Shown piece by piece: positions 8,383-19,985 of a stretch of 64,000 nt of DNA. Location of the stretch: NCBI GenBank assembly GCA_963811265.1, contig CAWEQS010000019.1, positions 62,001 to 126,000 on the forward strand, given 5' to 3'. The notes under the pieces are model-generated. The model worked only from the letters and a program-made list of their open reading frames with translations. It made no database searches and was not told the DNA's origin. Made by a program: the position numbers and the translations under genes. Each line of letters starts with the position of its first letter. The stretch's first letter is position 1. This stretch comes from JAOUJD01 sp963811265 (GTDB lineage Bacteria; Pseudomonadota; Gammaproteobacteria; Burkholderiales; Burkholderiaceae_F).

Positions 8383-9393
8383 TCAGGCGACGCGCAGCAA
8401 CGCGGGAGGCGTCACGCGCTGCGCCGCATGCGTCAGCGCATCCGCGCCTTCCCGCTCGAGCACGGCGGCATCGCTGAGTTCGCGCCGCCACTGCCGCGCT
8501 CCACGCACTCCCTGATAAAGCCCCAGCACGTGGCGGACGACGTGACGGGGCGATGTCCCGCGCGCGGCCTCCCGATGCAGGTACGCCGTCATCCGCGCGA
8601 TGACTTCGTCGCGCGATGCCACCGGACCCTCGTCCCCGAAGAGCCGGCGGTCGACGTCGGCCAGCAGCCACGGATCGTGGTACGCAGCGCGCCCGAGCAT
8701 GACCCCGTCGACGTGCGCCAGCTCGGCCTGCGCGGCGTCGAGCGACGCCAGCCCGCCGTTGAGCACGAACACCAGGGACGGGAAGTCGGCCTTCAAGCGG
8801 CGCACGACCTCGTAACGCAACGGCGGCACCTCACGGTTTTCCTTCGGACTGAGGCCCTTCAGCCATGCGCTGCGCGCATGCACGATGAACACCCGGCAAC
8901 CCGCCTCGGCCACGGCGCCGACGAAGTCGCTCACGAAGCCGTAGTCCTCCTGCTGGTCGACGCCGACGCGATGCTTCACCGTCACCGGGATGTCGACGGC
9001 GTCCAGCATCGCTTTCACGCAGTCGGCGACCAGGCGTGGCTCGGCCATCAGGCAGGCGCCGAAGGCGCCGCGCCGGACGCGCTCCGAGGGGCAGCCGCAG
9101 TTCAGGTTGATCTCGTCGTAGCCCCGGCGCTCGCCCAGCCGCGCGGCGCGCGCCAGGTCATCCGGCTCGCTGCCGCCGATCTGCAGCGCGACCGGGTGTT
9201 CCTCGGCGTTGAACTCGAGATGGCGGCCGGCATCGCCCTGCAGCAGGCCGCCGGTCGTCACCATCTCCGTGTACAGGCGCGCGCGCGCAGACAGCTGCCG
9301 GTGGAAGTACCGGCAGTGCCGATCGGTCCAGTCCATCATCGGCGCAACGCAGAAGCGCCACGGCGATGCGACCTCGGGGGAGACGGAAGGCAA
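8383..9393 (-). CDS. dusA: tRNA-dihydrouridine(20/20a) synthase DusA
   Basis: A 336-residue FMN enzyme that reduces uridine 20/20a in the tRNA D-loop with NADPH. It starts with the Dus signature RFCVAPMMDWTDRHCRYF, where DusA has MMD rather than the MAG of DusB. The active-site loop LNCGCPSERV carries the catalytic cysteine, and FGACLMAEP follows. VTVKHRVGVD and FIVHARSAWLKGLSPKENR bind FMN phosphate and RNA and are diagnostic for DusA. Full family length with no defects. It stands alone on the minus strand. Confidence 0.93.
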   Translation of the reverse strand: MPSVSPEVASPWRFCVAPMMDWTDRHCRYFHRQLSARARLYTEMVTTGGLLQGDAGRHLEFNAEEHPVALQIGGSEPDDLARAARLGERRGYDEINLNCGCPSERVRRGAFGACLMAEPRLVADCVKAMLDAVDIPVTVKHRVGVDQQEDYGFVSDFVGAVAEAGCRVFIVHARSAWLKGLSPKENREVPPLRYEVVRRLKADFPSLVFVLNGGLASLDAAQAELAHVDGVMLGRAAYHDPWLLADVDRRLFGDEGPVASRDEVIARMTAYLHREAARGTSPRHVVRHVLGLYQGVRGARQWRRELSDAAVLEREGADALTHAAQRVTPPALLRVA

Positions 9394-9432
9394 CGGATCA
9401 GTTCACGGGCGAGCGGATCGCCATTATCCGGG

Positions 9433-9654
9433 TCACAGCTTCATCAGCCACTGGATCACGGACTTCATCGCGAAGCCGAGGATGCCGAAGGCGAGCACGA
9501 AGAACAGGATGAAGGTGCCGAACTTGCCCGCCTTCGAATCGCGCGCCAGGTTCCAGATGATCACGAGCATCAGCAGGATGAAGCCGCCGACGCCCCACGT
9601 GAGCCCGAGTTCGGCGATGCGCTGCTCGGTCAGGCCGAAGACCGTGCCTTCCAT
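9433..9654 (-). CDS. DUF2788 domain-containing membrane protein
   Basis: A 73-residue protein (MEGTVFGLTEQRIAELGL...) with two hydrophobic helices at about residues 19-37 and 47-65, separated by the charged loop NLARDSKAGKFG. The sequence matches DUF2788, a small betaproteobacterial membrane family of unknown function. The ATG at 9654 is chosen because family members begin with the short acidic MEG/MF segment; the long open frame continuing upstream belongs to other genes. It follows the DUF2189 gene after two bases, so the two are probably co-translated. Confidence 0.78.
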   Translation of the reverse strand: MEGTVFGLTEQRIAELGLTWGVGGFILLMLVIIWNLARDSKAGKFGTFILFFVLAFGILGFAMKSVIQWLMKL

Positions 9655-9656
9655 GG

Positions 9657-10438
9657 TCACGGGTGGCGCAGCGGCGCGCTCTCCGCATCGACCAGGTCGC
9701 GGTAGGCGTGCCAGCTGGCGTGGCCGAGCACCGGGACGGTGACGAAGAATCCGAGCATGCCCGTGACGATCGACGCCGACGTGGCCACGAGGATCACGAT
9801 CGCCCACAGCGTCATCGGCCCGGGGTTCTCGCCGACGGCGCGCACGCTGGTCAGCAGGGCCTGGCGGAATCCCACGCGACGGCCGAGCAACAGAGGCGGC
9901 GACACCGCGGTCACGGCAAAGACCACGGCCACTCCCAAGCCGCCGAGCACGGCCCACATGGCGAACAAGACTTCCCCCTGCTCCACGAACGCGTACCGGA
10001 GGAACTCGAGCGGTCCGCGCAGCGGTGCGGGAGCGAACAGCGTGAACAGCAGCGCCGAGACCAGGACCCAGGCCGTGCCGAGCACGGCGAGCAGCAGGCC
10101 GAGCCACACCAGGGGAGCGGTGCCGCGCCGCCATGCGGCAACGGCGTCCCGCAGGCCGGCCGACTGCCCACGCGCATGCAGGCGGCTGATCTCGTACAGC
10201 CCGGTGACGAGGATCGGCCCGAGGATCACGAAACCGGAGAACGCCCCGGGGGCGACCCAGCCGAAGCGGAGGGAGGCCAGCACGACGACCCAGCCACCCA
10301 GCGCAACGAAGCCGCCATGGACCAGGCCCGCCAAGGGCTGCGCGCGAAGTCGCGCCAGCCCGCCGCGAGCCAGGCGAGCGGTCTGGAGAGATCCACCGAG
10401 CGGACCGGCAACGGGGCAGAGGCGGCGGCAGTGTCCAT
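9657..10438 (-). CDS. DUF2189 domain-containing membrane protein, frameshifted
   Basis: A multi-pass inner-membrane protein of about 260 residues. The N-terminus from ATG 10438 reads MDTAAASAPLPVRSVDLSRP then LAWLAAGWRDFARSP, a typical DUF2189 start. The remaining 225 residues, with four to six hydrophobic segments and FGWVAPGAFSGFVILGPILVTGLYEISR, continue in the next frame. The switch lies at about 10345-10352, where one base appears to be missing from the CCCTTGG stretch; total length is one short of a multiple of three. One deletion explains everything, so this is either a recent pseudogene or a base-call error. The product is known only as a family of unknown function. Confidence 0.72.
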
Positions 10439-10574
10439 CGCGCCCGCATTATCGCCGCTGGCCATCCCGCGGGCGGCCGCTCGTCGGCAGGCGGGCTGAA
10501 GGCGTGGGCCCGGCCGCTGCCCTCGACTACCGTGCGCCGCTGCCGCGGGCGGGACACGATGGCGCCGCCGCCGG

Positions 10575-11481
10575 CTAAGTAGCCGCCCGCGTCGCCGTCC
10601 TCGCCGCCAGCTCGTTGATCAGCAGCGCGGCGAGCACCAGCGTGCCACCGGCGATCGTCGTGGTCGCCGGGACTTCGCCCGCGCCCAGCCAGGCCCACAG
10701 CGGCCCGAGCACGACTTCCAGCAGCGCCAGCAGCGCCACTTCCGTCGCCGCGAGGTGGCGCGCGGCGATCACCAGCAGCATGCACGGCAGCCCGAGCTGG
10801 GCGAAACCGAGCAGCGCGAGCAGCGCGATGTCGCCCGGCGGTCGCGATGGATGGCAGCGCGAGCGGCAGCATCAGCGCGGCTGAAATGATTCCACCGAGG
10901 AACACCGCGGGAACCAGGTCGACGCCCTGCCCCCGCTTCTTCAGGATCACCACGTTGATCGCCGACGCCACCGGCGCGCCGAACGCGATCAGCATGCCGA
11001 GCACGCTGGCGCGCGACTCGATCCGCAAGCTGCCGGCGAACATCCACACGATTCCGGCCATCGCGATGCCGATCGCCAGCCAGGTGCGCGGGGCGATGGG
11101 CGAGCGCAGCACGGCCCACGCGAGAAACGCCGTCGTCAGCGGCGCGACGGCGAGGACGATCAGCGTGTTCGCCGTCGACGTGAGCGTCAGCGCCAGCATG
11201 AAGCAGACGAACATCGTCGCCCACATCGCCCCGGACAGCAGCCCCGGGCCGCCGGCGCGGCGGATCGAGCCGACGAAGTCGCGCCGGACGAAGAGCAGGA
11301 ACCCCGCGACGGTGAGCGCCGCGAAGAAGCTCCGCCAGAACGTGATCTCGAACCGCCCGTCAGCCTGCAGCTCGGGCGACAGGTGACGCGTCACGACGCC
11401 GGCGATGCTCCACAGCGTCGGCGCGATCACCATCAGGATCACGGCGCGGCGGTGCAGCGAACGGTCAATTGCGGCGGTCAT
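10575..11481 (-). CDS. EamA/DMT family transporter, frameshifted
   Basis: A drug/metabolite transporter (about 301 residues after repair) with ten expected helices and two EamA repeats. The N-terminal 210 residues from ATG 11481 include APTLWSIAGVVTRHL, ITFWRSFFAALTVAGFLL and MFVCFMLALTLTSTANTLIV. The C-terminal repeat (MLLVIAARHLAATEVALLAL then LEVVLGPLWAWLGAGE) is in another frame. The frame breaks near 10830-10840, where removing one G from a GGG run joins ALPSIATAG to DIALLALLGFAQLGLPCMLL. The total length is one base over a multiple of three. The substrate is unknown. A CT/AG-rich palindrome separates it from typA. Confidence 0.78.
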
Positions 11482-11524
11482 CGCAACTTGCACAACAGCA
11501 GCCGAAGGCTCGCATCGCAGTTCC

Positions 11525-11545
11525 CCCTCCCTCCAGGAGGGAGGG
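11525..11545. repeat. CT/AG-rich perfect palindrome
   Basis: The bases at about 11525-11545 form a near-perfect inverted repeat, CCCTCCCTCC then GGAGGGAGGG around one A, followed by another GGGGAGGGAG. It lies between the EamA start and the typA stop. Similar purine/pyrimidine palindromes recur in intergenic DNA of GC-rich Proteobacteria. It may be a small repeat element or fold into a transcript hairpin. No function is shown. Confidence 0.45.
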
Positions 11546-11568
11546 CCGGGGAGGGAGCGGTTGATATT

Positions 11569-11584
11569 GCCGCCTTTCGGCGGC
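11569..11584 (-). terminator. GC hairpin after typA
   Basis: Just after the typA stop on the minus strand, GCCGCC and GGCGGC pair around a GAAA tetraloop. The stem is strong and the loop is of the stable GNRA type, but the following tract (AATATC) is not U-rich. It may be a processing or termination hairpin at the end of the rimP-typA operon. Confidence 0.4.
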
Positions 11585-11599
11585 ATGAACGCGCAGCGT

Positions 11600-13431
<1,832 letters not shown>

Positions 13432-13435
<4 letters not shown>

Positions 13436-14343
13436 GAAGCGCTCTTTTCGTTCGAAATCAGTCGTTCGGGCCCGACGACGCCCCACTCGTTGACCGTCGC
13501 CGTGCCCAGCAATGTGCTGTCCGCCCCGTACACCCGCACCCGTCCACCCTTCGGCTGCGCGTCGATCGCGAGGCGCTGGCCCTGGCGGAAGCGCTGCGTA
13601 AGCTCCCCATCGAGGTCCACTTTCGGCAAGGTGCCGAGCAGTTCATCGACGGGCCGCAGGCACGCCCGCCGCGCCTCGATCTCCATTCCTTCCAGCGCCG
13701 GCAGCCCGACCGCGCCGTCCAGCGCGAGCGGGCCGACGGCAGTGCGCCGCAACGCCGCCAGGTGCGCGCCGCAGCCCAGCGCCTTGCCGATGTCCTCGGC
13801 CAGCACCCGCACATAGGTGCCCTTGCTGCAGTCGACGTCGACAACCAGCGTGTCGCCCGACCGCTCGACCAGCCGCAGCCCGTGAATCCGCACGCTGCGC
13901 GGCGCGCGCTCGACTTCCACCCCGGCGCGCGCCAGTTCGTACAGCGGCCGGCCATCGCGCTTCAGCGCCGAGTGCATCGGCGGAACCTGCTCGATCGCCC
14001 CGGCGAACCGCGCCAGGGCCTCGTCGATCGCGCCCGGTTCCAGCGCCACGGGCCTGCGCTCCACCACCTCGCCTTCGGCGTCCCCGGTCGTCGTCGTGAC
14101 GCCCAGTTGCATCGTGGCGCGGTACGACTTGTCCGCGTCCAGCAGATCGGCCGAGAACTTCGTCGCTTCGCCCAGCATCACCGGCAGCAGCCCGCTCGCC
14201 AGCGGGTCGAGCGTGCCCGTGTGCCCCGCCTTCTGCGCATTCATCAGCCGCCGCGCCATCTGCAACGCCCGGTTGGAGGTCACCCCGACCGGCTTGTCGA
14301 GCAGCAGCACACCGTTGACGCGGTCGCCGCGCGGCTTGCCCAT
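13432..14343 (-). CDS. truB: tRNA pseudouridine(55) synthase TruB
   Basis: A 303-residue enzyme that isomerises U55 in the T-loop of tRNAs. The catalytic aspartate is D46 in KAGHTGTLDPLASGLLPV. GVLLLDKPVGVTSN near the N-terminus and DVDCSKGTYVRVLAEDIG are conserved core motifs. The C-terminal part (about 250-303) is the small PUA-like RNA-binding extension. The stop overlaps the typA start by four bases, and the start lies 13 bases after the rbfA stop, so it belongs to the rimP-nusA-infB-rbfA-truB-typA operon. Confidence 0.94.
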
Positions 14344-14356
14344 GGCGCTTCCGGCC

Positions 14357-14716
14357 CTACTGCGACCGGTCCTTGTTCGCTTCGGCGATCAGCCGGTCGA
14401 TCTCGATGCCGTGCTCGACCGACGCGTCGTGCACGAAGACGAGCTTCGGGATCGTGTGGATCGACAGCCGCTTGAACAGCAGCGAGTGGAAGTACCCCGC
14501 CTTCTCGTTCAGCACCTGCTGCGCGTGCGCGACCGGCGCGCCGATCACCGTGTAGTACACCTTCGCGTGCGCATAGTCCGGCGACAACTCGACACCGGTC
14601 AGCGTCACGAGTCCCGCCCGGTCCGCCGGCACCTCGCGCTGGATCATCTCCGCGAGGTCGCGCTGGATCTGGTCCGCGATGCGCAGGCCGCGTCCCGGCT
14701 TCTTCCTTGGCTTCAT
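14357..14716 (-). CDS. rbfA: 30S ribosome-binding factor RbfA
   Basis: A KH-fold protein of about 119 residues that binds 30S precursors and helps 16S rRNA 5'-end maturation, especially in the cold. Family motifs include RIADQIQRDLAEMIQREV near the N-terminus, VELSPDYAHAKVYYTV and the RLSIHTIPKLVFVHD strand. I chose ATG 14716 (MKPRKKPGRG) because the basic start resembles other RbfA proteins; a TTG 18 bases upstream would add six residues. It lies 109 bases after infB in the same direction. Confidence 0.92.
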   Translation of the reverse strand: MKPRKKPGRGLRIADQIQRDLAEMIQREVPADRAGLVTLTGVELSPDYAHAKVYYTVIGAPVAHAQQVLNEKAGYFHSLLFKRLSIHTIPKLVFVHDASVEHGIEIDRLIAEANKDRSQ

Positions 14717-14825
14717 TTGCCGTTGCCGTTGCAACTCAAAGAGTTCGACCGGCTTTGCCAGCGAACGTTTTCAGACAGTACGAATCGGTGCGACAAGCTC
14801 GCGTATCGTACGTTCGCCCGCTCGG

Positions 14826-17569
14826 CTACAGCGTCCGAGCGACTTCCTGGACTTCGAAGATCTCCAGCTGATCGCGCTCCTTGATGTCGTCGTATCCCTT
14901 GAGGCTCAGGCCGCACTCGAAGCCGGCCTTGACCTCCTTGACGTCATCCTTGAAGCGCTTCAGCGAGTCGAGCTCGCCGGTCCAGATCACGACGTTGTCC
15001 CGCAGCAGCCGCGCGTTCGCCGTGCGCTTGACCACGCCGTCGATCACCATGCAACCGGCGACGGCACCGATCTTCGGCACGCGGAAGATCTGGCGGATCT
15101 CGACGAGGCCGAGCACCTGCTCGCGCTGCTCCGGCGCCAGCAGCCCGGACAGGGCCGCCTTCACCTCGTCCACCGCGTCGTAGATGATGTTGTAGTAACG
15201 GATGTCGATGCCGTTGCCCTCGGCGAGCTTGCGCGCCGACTGGTCCGCGCGCACGTTGAAGCCGATCACGACCGCCTTCGACGCGATCGCGAGGTTGATG
15301 TCGCTCTCGGTGATGCCGCCCACCTGGCCGTGCACCACCTGCACCTTGACCTCGTCCGTCGACAGCTTGGTCAGCGCGTTGGTCAGCGCCTCCTGCGAAC
15401 CCTGGACATCCGCCTTGATGATGAGCGGCAGGGTGCGCACGGCGCCTTCGCCGATGCCCTCGAACATGTTCTCGAGCTTGGCCGCCTGCTGCTTCGCGAG
15501 CTTCGTGTCGCGGAACTTGCCCTGGCGATACAGCGCGATCTCGCGCGCCTTGCGCTCGTCGCCGAGCACGATCAGCTCGTCGCCCGCCGACGGCACGTCG
15601 GACAGGCCCTGGATCTCCACCGGGATCGACGGGCCCGCCTCGTGAATCGCCTTGCCGGCCTCGTCGAGCATCGCGCGCACGCGGCCGAACGCAGAGCCGG
15701 CGAGCACGACGTCGCCGCGCTTCAGCGTGCCGCACTGCACGAGCACGGTCGCGACGGGACCGCGGCCCTTGTCTAGCTGCGACTCGATCACCAGCCCCTT
15801 GGCCGGCGCGTCCTTCACTGCCTTGAGCTCGAGGACCTCAGCCTGCAGCAGCAGGTTCTCGAGCAGGTCGTCGATGCCCTGCCCGGTCTTCGCCGACACG
15901 GCGACGAACGGCGCATCGCCGCCGTACTCTTCCGGCACGACCCCGTTGGCGACGAGTTCCTGCTTGACGCGGTCCGGGTTCGCTTCCGGCTTGTCGATCT
16001 TGTTCAGCGCGACCACGATCGGCACGCCGGCCGCCTTCGCGTGGGCGATGGCCTCCATCGTCTGCGGCATCACGCCGTCGTCCGCCGCCACCACCAGGAT
16101 GACGATGTCGGTGGCCTTCGCGCCGCGGGCACGCATGGCCGTGAAGGCCTCGTGGCCCGGCGTGTCGAGGAAGGTGACGATGCCGCGCGGCGTCTCCACG
16201 TGGTACGCGCCGATGTGCTGGGTGATGCCGCCGGCCTCGCCCGCGGCGACCTTCGTGCGGCGGATGAAGTCGAGCAGCGAGGTCTTGCCGTGGTCGACGT
16301 GACCCATGATCGTGACCACCGGCGGACGCGGCTCTTCGACGCGCGCCTCGACGCCCGGCTCCGACGACTCTCGGCAAGCAGCGCCTCCGGATCGTCCAGC
16401 TTCGCGGCCACCGCGGTGTGCCCGAGTTCCCCGACGAGGATCATCGCGGTCTCCTGGTCGAGCACCTGGTTGATGGTCACCATCTGGCCGAGCTTCATCA
16501 GCACCTTGATGACCTCGGACGCCTTCACCGACATCTTGTGGGCAAGGTCGGCGACCGTGATGGTCTCGGGCACGGACACTTCGCGCACCACCGGTTCGGA
16601 CGGCGTCGACGCGCCGGCACCGTTGCCGTCGTCGTGCCGTTCGTGCTTGCGATGTCCCTTCGGACCGCGCCAGCCGCCCGCGCCGCCCGAAGCGTCGCCG
16701 CGAGTCTTCAACGCGCGCTTCTTCTGCTGCTCCTCGGACCAGCTCGACGCGAGCTTCCCGGACTTGACTTCCTTGACGCCCGGCTTCTTTTCGTCCTTCT
16801 TGTCCTTGCTCTCGGTCTTCGCCGCGGGCTTGTGCAGCGTGCCGGCCGGCGCGGCCGGCGCGACGGGCTCGGGCGCCTGCAGCACCTTCTTCGGCGCCGC
16901 CATCATGGTCTTGATCGCCGCGACTTCGTCCTCGACCGCCTTGCGGGCGCGCAACTGCGCTTCCTGCGCCTGCCGGGCGGCAAGCTCGGCTTCCTTCTGC
17001 GCGCGTTCGGCGTTCTGCAGTTCCTCGGCGGCGGCCGCTTCGCGCGCCTTCGCCTCGGTGAGGTCGATTTCCTGCTTCTGCTGCGCCTCGGCCACCTCGC
17101 GCTGGGCGCGCTCGGCCTTCTCGCGGGCCGCGGCCGTCTGGCGCGCGACGAGCTCGGCCTGGCGCCGCGCTTCCTCCTCGCGCTTGGCGAGTTCGGCCTC
17201 GTCGATCACCGCCGGGGCGGGAACGGGCGCCGCGGCTTCCTGAGGCTGCTCCTGCACGCCTTCATCGCGCTTCACGAACACGCGCTTCTTGCGGACCTCG
17301 ACCTGGATCGTGCGCGCCTTGCCGGACGCATCGGCCTGCTTGATCTCGGTCGTCTGCTTGCGCGTCAGCGTGATCTTCTTCTTCTCCGCCGCGCCGTCGC
17401 CCGCCCCGTGCGCCTTGCGCAGCGACTCGAGCAAGCGCGACTTGTCGTCCTCCGTCAGCGAGTCCGACTCGGCCTTCTTGACGACCCCGGCCGCTTTCAA
17501 CTGTTCGAGCAGCAACTGCGGCGGAAGCTTGAGTTCCGTCGCAAACTGGGCCACCGTCGTGCTTGCCAT
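14826..17569 (-). CDS. infB: translation initiation factor IF-2, one frameshift
   Basis: IF-2 is the GTPase that positions initiator tRNA on the 30S subunit. The N-terminus from ATG 17569 (MASTTVAQFATELKLPPQ) has the IF2_N domain, followed by a long Ala/Glu/Lys/Arg coiled-coil linker and a second IF2_N domain (ETITVADLAHKMSVKASEVI). The G domain and C-terminus are in another frame, with VTIMGHVDHGKTSLLD, DTPGHEAF and NKIDKPE. The switch is near 16370; adding one G there reads LLAEESSEPGVEARVEEPRP into the G domain, giving about 914 residues. IF-2 is essential, so the break is almost certainly a sequence error. It sits in the canonical place between nusA and rbfA. Confidence 0.93.
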
Positions 17570-17640
17570 AGGGTTCCTTGTTTCCTGCTTTTCCGTGGCG
17601 CCATCACGGCGCCGATTCAACGTTTCACTTCATTGCGCGT

Positions 17641-19138
17641 TCACTGCGGCGATTCCGCGAACCAGTGCGCGCGGGCGGCCATGATCAGCGTCTTCGCGCG
17701 TTCGTCGTCGATGCCGGTCATCTCGGTCAGTTCGTCCACCGCCAGCTCGCCGAGGTCGTCGCGCGTGCGGATCCGAGTTCTCCGCGAGCTTGGCGGCAAG
17801 GTCGGAGTCCATGCCATCGAGGTCCAGCAGGTCCTTCTCGGCCTGCTCGAGGTTCTCTTCGCGCTTGATCGCCTCGGTCAGCAGCGCGTTCCGGGCACGG
17901 GTGCGCAGTTCCTCGATGGTCTCTTCGTCGAACGCCTCGATCTCGAGCAGCTCGTTGACCGGCACGTAGGCGATCTCCTCCAGGGTCGAGAAGCCTTCGC
18001 CGATCAGGATGTTGGCGACTTCCTCGTCGACGTCGAGCTTCTCGACGAAGCCGGCGCGGATCGTGGCCTGCTCGCCTTCCTGCTTCTGCGCCGATTCCTC
18101 GGCGGTCATGATGTTGATCTGCCAGCCGGTGAGTTCGGACGCCAGGCGCACGTTCTGCCCCATGCGGCCGATCGCGATCGCGAGGTTGTCCTCGTCGACC
18201 ACGACGTCCATCGCATGCTTGTCCTCGTCGACGACGATCGAGCTGACGTTCGCCGGCGCCAGCGCGCCGATCACGAACTGCGCCGGATCGTCGGACCACA
18301 GCACGATGTCGACGCGCTCGCCGGCAAGTTCGTTCGTCACCGCCTGCACGCGCGATCCGCGCATGCCGACGCAGGTGCCGATCGGATCGATGCGCCGGTC
18401 GTTGGTCCACACGGCGATCTTGGCGCGCACGCCCGGGTCGCGTGCCGCGGACTTGATGACCAGCAGTCCCTGCTCGATCTCCGGCACCTCGAACTCGAAC
18501 AGCTTCATCACGAATTCGGGCGAAGTGCGCGACAGGATCACCTGCGGGCCGCGGGCCAGCCGGTCGATCTTCTGAACGAAGGCGCGGACGCGGTCGCCGA
18601 TGCGCAGGTTCTCCTTCGGGATCATCTCGCTGCGAGGCAGGCGCGCCTCGACCTTGCCGATCTCGATGATCGCGTCGCCCTTGTCCATCCGCTTGATGGC
18701 GCCGCTGACGATCAGGTCGCCGCGGGCGAGGAAGTCGTTCAGCACCTGCTCGCGCTCGGCGTCGCGGATCTTCTGCAGGATGACCTGCTTGGTGTCCTGC
18801 GCGAAGCGGCGGCCGGTGGTCAGGTCCTGGCGCGGCAGCAGTTCCTCGATGTGCTCGTCGACCTCGATGTCGGCGATCTGATCGCGCGCGTCGGACAGGA
18901 TCACCTGGTGGCCGGGCTCCTGCAGCCCCGCCTCGTCGGGCACGACCTGCCATCGCCGGTAGGCGTCGTATTCGCCGGTCTCGCGGTCCACCGAGACCCG
19001 GATGTCCACGTCTTCCTCGGCGAACAGCTTCTTGGTGGCGGTGGCGAGCGCCGACTCGAGGGCGCCGAACACGACGTCCTTCGGCACGTTCTTCTCGCGC
19101 GCGAGCGCGTCGACCAACAGCAGAATTTCACGGCTCAT
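17641..19138 (-). CDS. nusA: transcription termination/antitermination factor NusA, one frameshift
   Basis: NusA binds RNA polymerase and nascent RNA and controls pausing, termination and antitermination. The N-terminal polymerase-binding domain (MSREILLLVDALAREKNVPK), the S1 domain (GDLIVSGAIKRM) and two KH domains (TCVGMRGSRVQAVTNEL and MGQNVRLASELTGW) are intact. Two acidic helix-hairpin-helix repeats follow. The frame breaks near 17771-17776; removing one G joins LAENS to IRTRDDLGELAVDELTEMTG, ending at TGA 17641 (about 498 residues). Without repair the last ~45 residues are replaced by an Arg-rich tail. The start overlaps the rimP stop (ATGA). Confidence 0.92.
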
Positions 19139-19761
19139 TGCTTCTTGCTCCCTGTATTCGCCCCGCGCGGCTTCTCACCTTCGGCGCCGTCCTTGCCCGT
19201 GCCCCGGAAGTGGAGTTCCGGCACCAGCTTCGCCTTGACAACGTCTGCCAGGGCGAACTCGACGACGACCGCCGCCGCACGCTCCACCTTCTTGCCTGCC
19301 TTCTTCGCCTTGCCGGTGCCCTTGCCTGGCCGCGCCGGCGCCGGCTCATCCGGCGTCAGTTCGACCCGTACCTTCTCCGCCCCCGGCGCGCCGGACAGTT
19401 CCAGCAGCCGGCCACGCAGGCGCTTGCGCCCCGCGCTTGCGCCCTCGGCCGGGACCGCCTCGGCCAGTTGCACCTGCACTTCGGAACCGACGAAGCGCTC
19501 GAAATCCCGCGCCCGCTTCAGCGGCCGGTCGAGCCCCGGCGAAGACACCTCGAGCCGGTCGTAGTCCACATCCTCGACCGCGAAGAGGTGGCTCAACTGC
19601 CGGCTGACCTTCTCGCAGTCTTCCAGCCGAACGCCTTGCGGCGAGTCCAGCGTCACGCGCAACAACCCGGCAGCCAGGCGCTCGACGTCGACGAGCTCAT
19701 AGCCGAGCCCCTCGACCGTGCGCTCGATCGTTCCGTACAAGTCCGCCGCTATACCTGCCAT
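19135..19761 (-). CDS. rimP: ribosome maturation factor RimP
   Basis: RimP assists 30S subunit assembly before IF-2 action. The N-terminal domain (residues 1-80) has GLGYELVDVE and LEDCEKVSRQLSHLF, followed by YDRLEVSSPGLDRPLKRARDFERFVG. ATG 19761 (MAGIAADLYG) is chosen because it begins at the conserved N-terminal helix; 51 open codons upstream overlap the leader hairpins. At 208 residues it is longer than the usual 150-170. The extra length is a Lys/Ala/Gly-rich insert (PGKGTGKAKKAGKKVERAAA) in the C-terminal SH3-like domain and a basic tail. It is the first gene of the nusA-infB operon. Confidence 0.92.
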   Translation of the reverse strand: MAGIAADLYGTIERTVEGLGYELVDVERLAAGLLRVTLDSPQGVRLEDCEKVSRQLSHLFAVEDVDYDRLEVSSPGLDRPLKRARDFERFVGSEVQVQLAEAVPAEGASAGRKRLRGRLLELSGAPGAEKVRVELTPDEPAPARPGKGTGKAKKAGKKVERAAAVVVEFALADVVKAKLVPELHFRGTGKDGAEGEKPRGANTGSKKQ

Positions 19762-19802
19762 CGCCACACTCCAATGGGCGAGGGCTGCTCGCGCAAGCCG
19801 GA

Positions 19803-19828
19803 AATAAAAAATGGGCCCGAGAGCCCAT
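19803..19828 (-). terminator. terminator-like hairpin in the rimP leader
   Basis: On the minus strand, ATGGGC and GCCCAT pair around a six-base loop and are followed by TTTTTTATTT, a textbook rho-independent terminator. It lies about 40 bases before the rimP start and downstream of the predicted promoter at 19938-19966. It therefore either ends rluB transcripts or, if transcription starts at that promoter, acts as an attenuator that must be read through. Confidence 0.65.
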
Positions 19829-19937
19829 CCGTTGAATTTCAACAGGCTTGCGGGTCCGCGCTCCATCACTCGCGCCTGACCACGCACCCGGTGCCAGCTT
19901 GCCGACAATGACAAAAAGGCCCGCCCGGTAGTCCGCC

Positions 19938-19966
19938 ATTATAGGGGCGGACCCGGTCTCCAACAA
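19938..19966 (-). promoter_or_regulatory. sigma70-type promoter for the rimP-nusA-infB operon
   Basis: Minus-strand TTGTTG (19961-19966) and TATAAT (19938-19943) are separated by exactly 17 bases. The predicted start at about 19931 gives a leader of roughly 170 bases before rimP. The -10 lies inside an inverted repeat (GTCCGCC...GGCGGAC). A wider pairing of GGTCCGCCC with GGGCGGGCC followed by TTTTTG forms a second possible terminator for rluB. Confidence 0.55.
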
Positions 19967-19985
19967 GCGACTTGGTCGGAAGAAC

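Noticed and set aside
16418..19564. Open frame of over 1000 codons on the plus strand opposite infB, nusA and rimP
   Set aside because: It is antisense to three well-identified essential genes and reads as low-complexity Leu/Arg/His-rich sequence, the usual shadow of GC-rich coding DNA.
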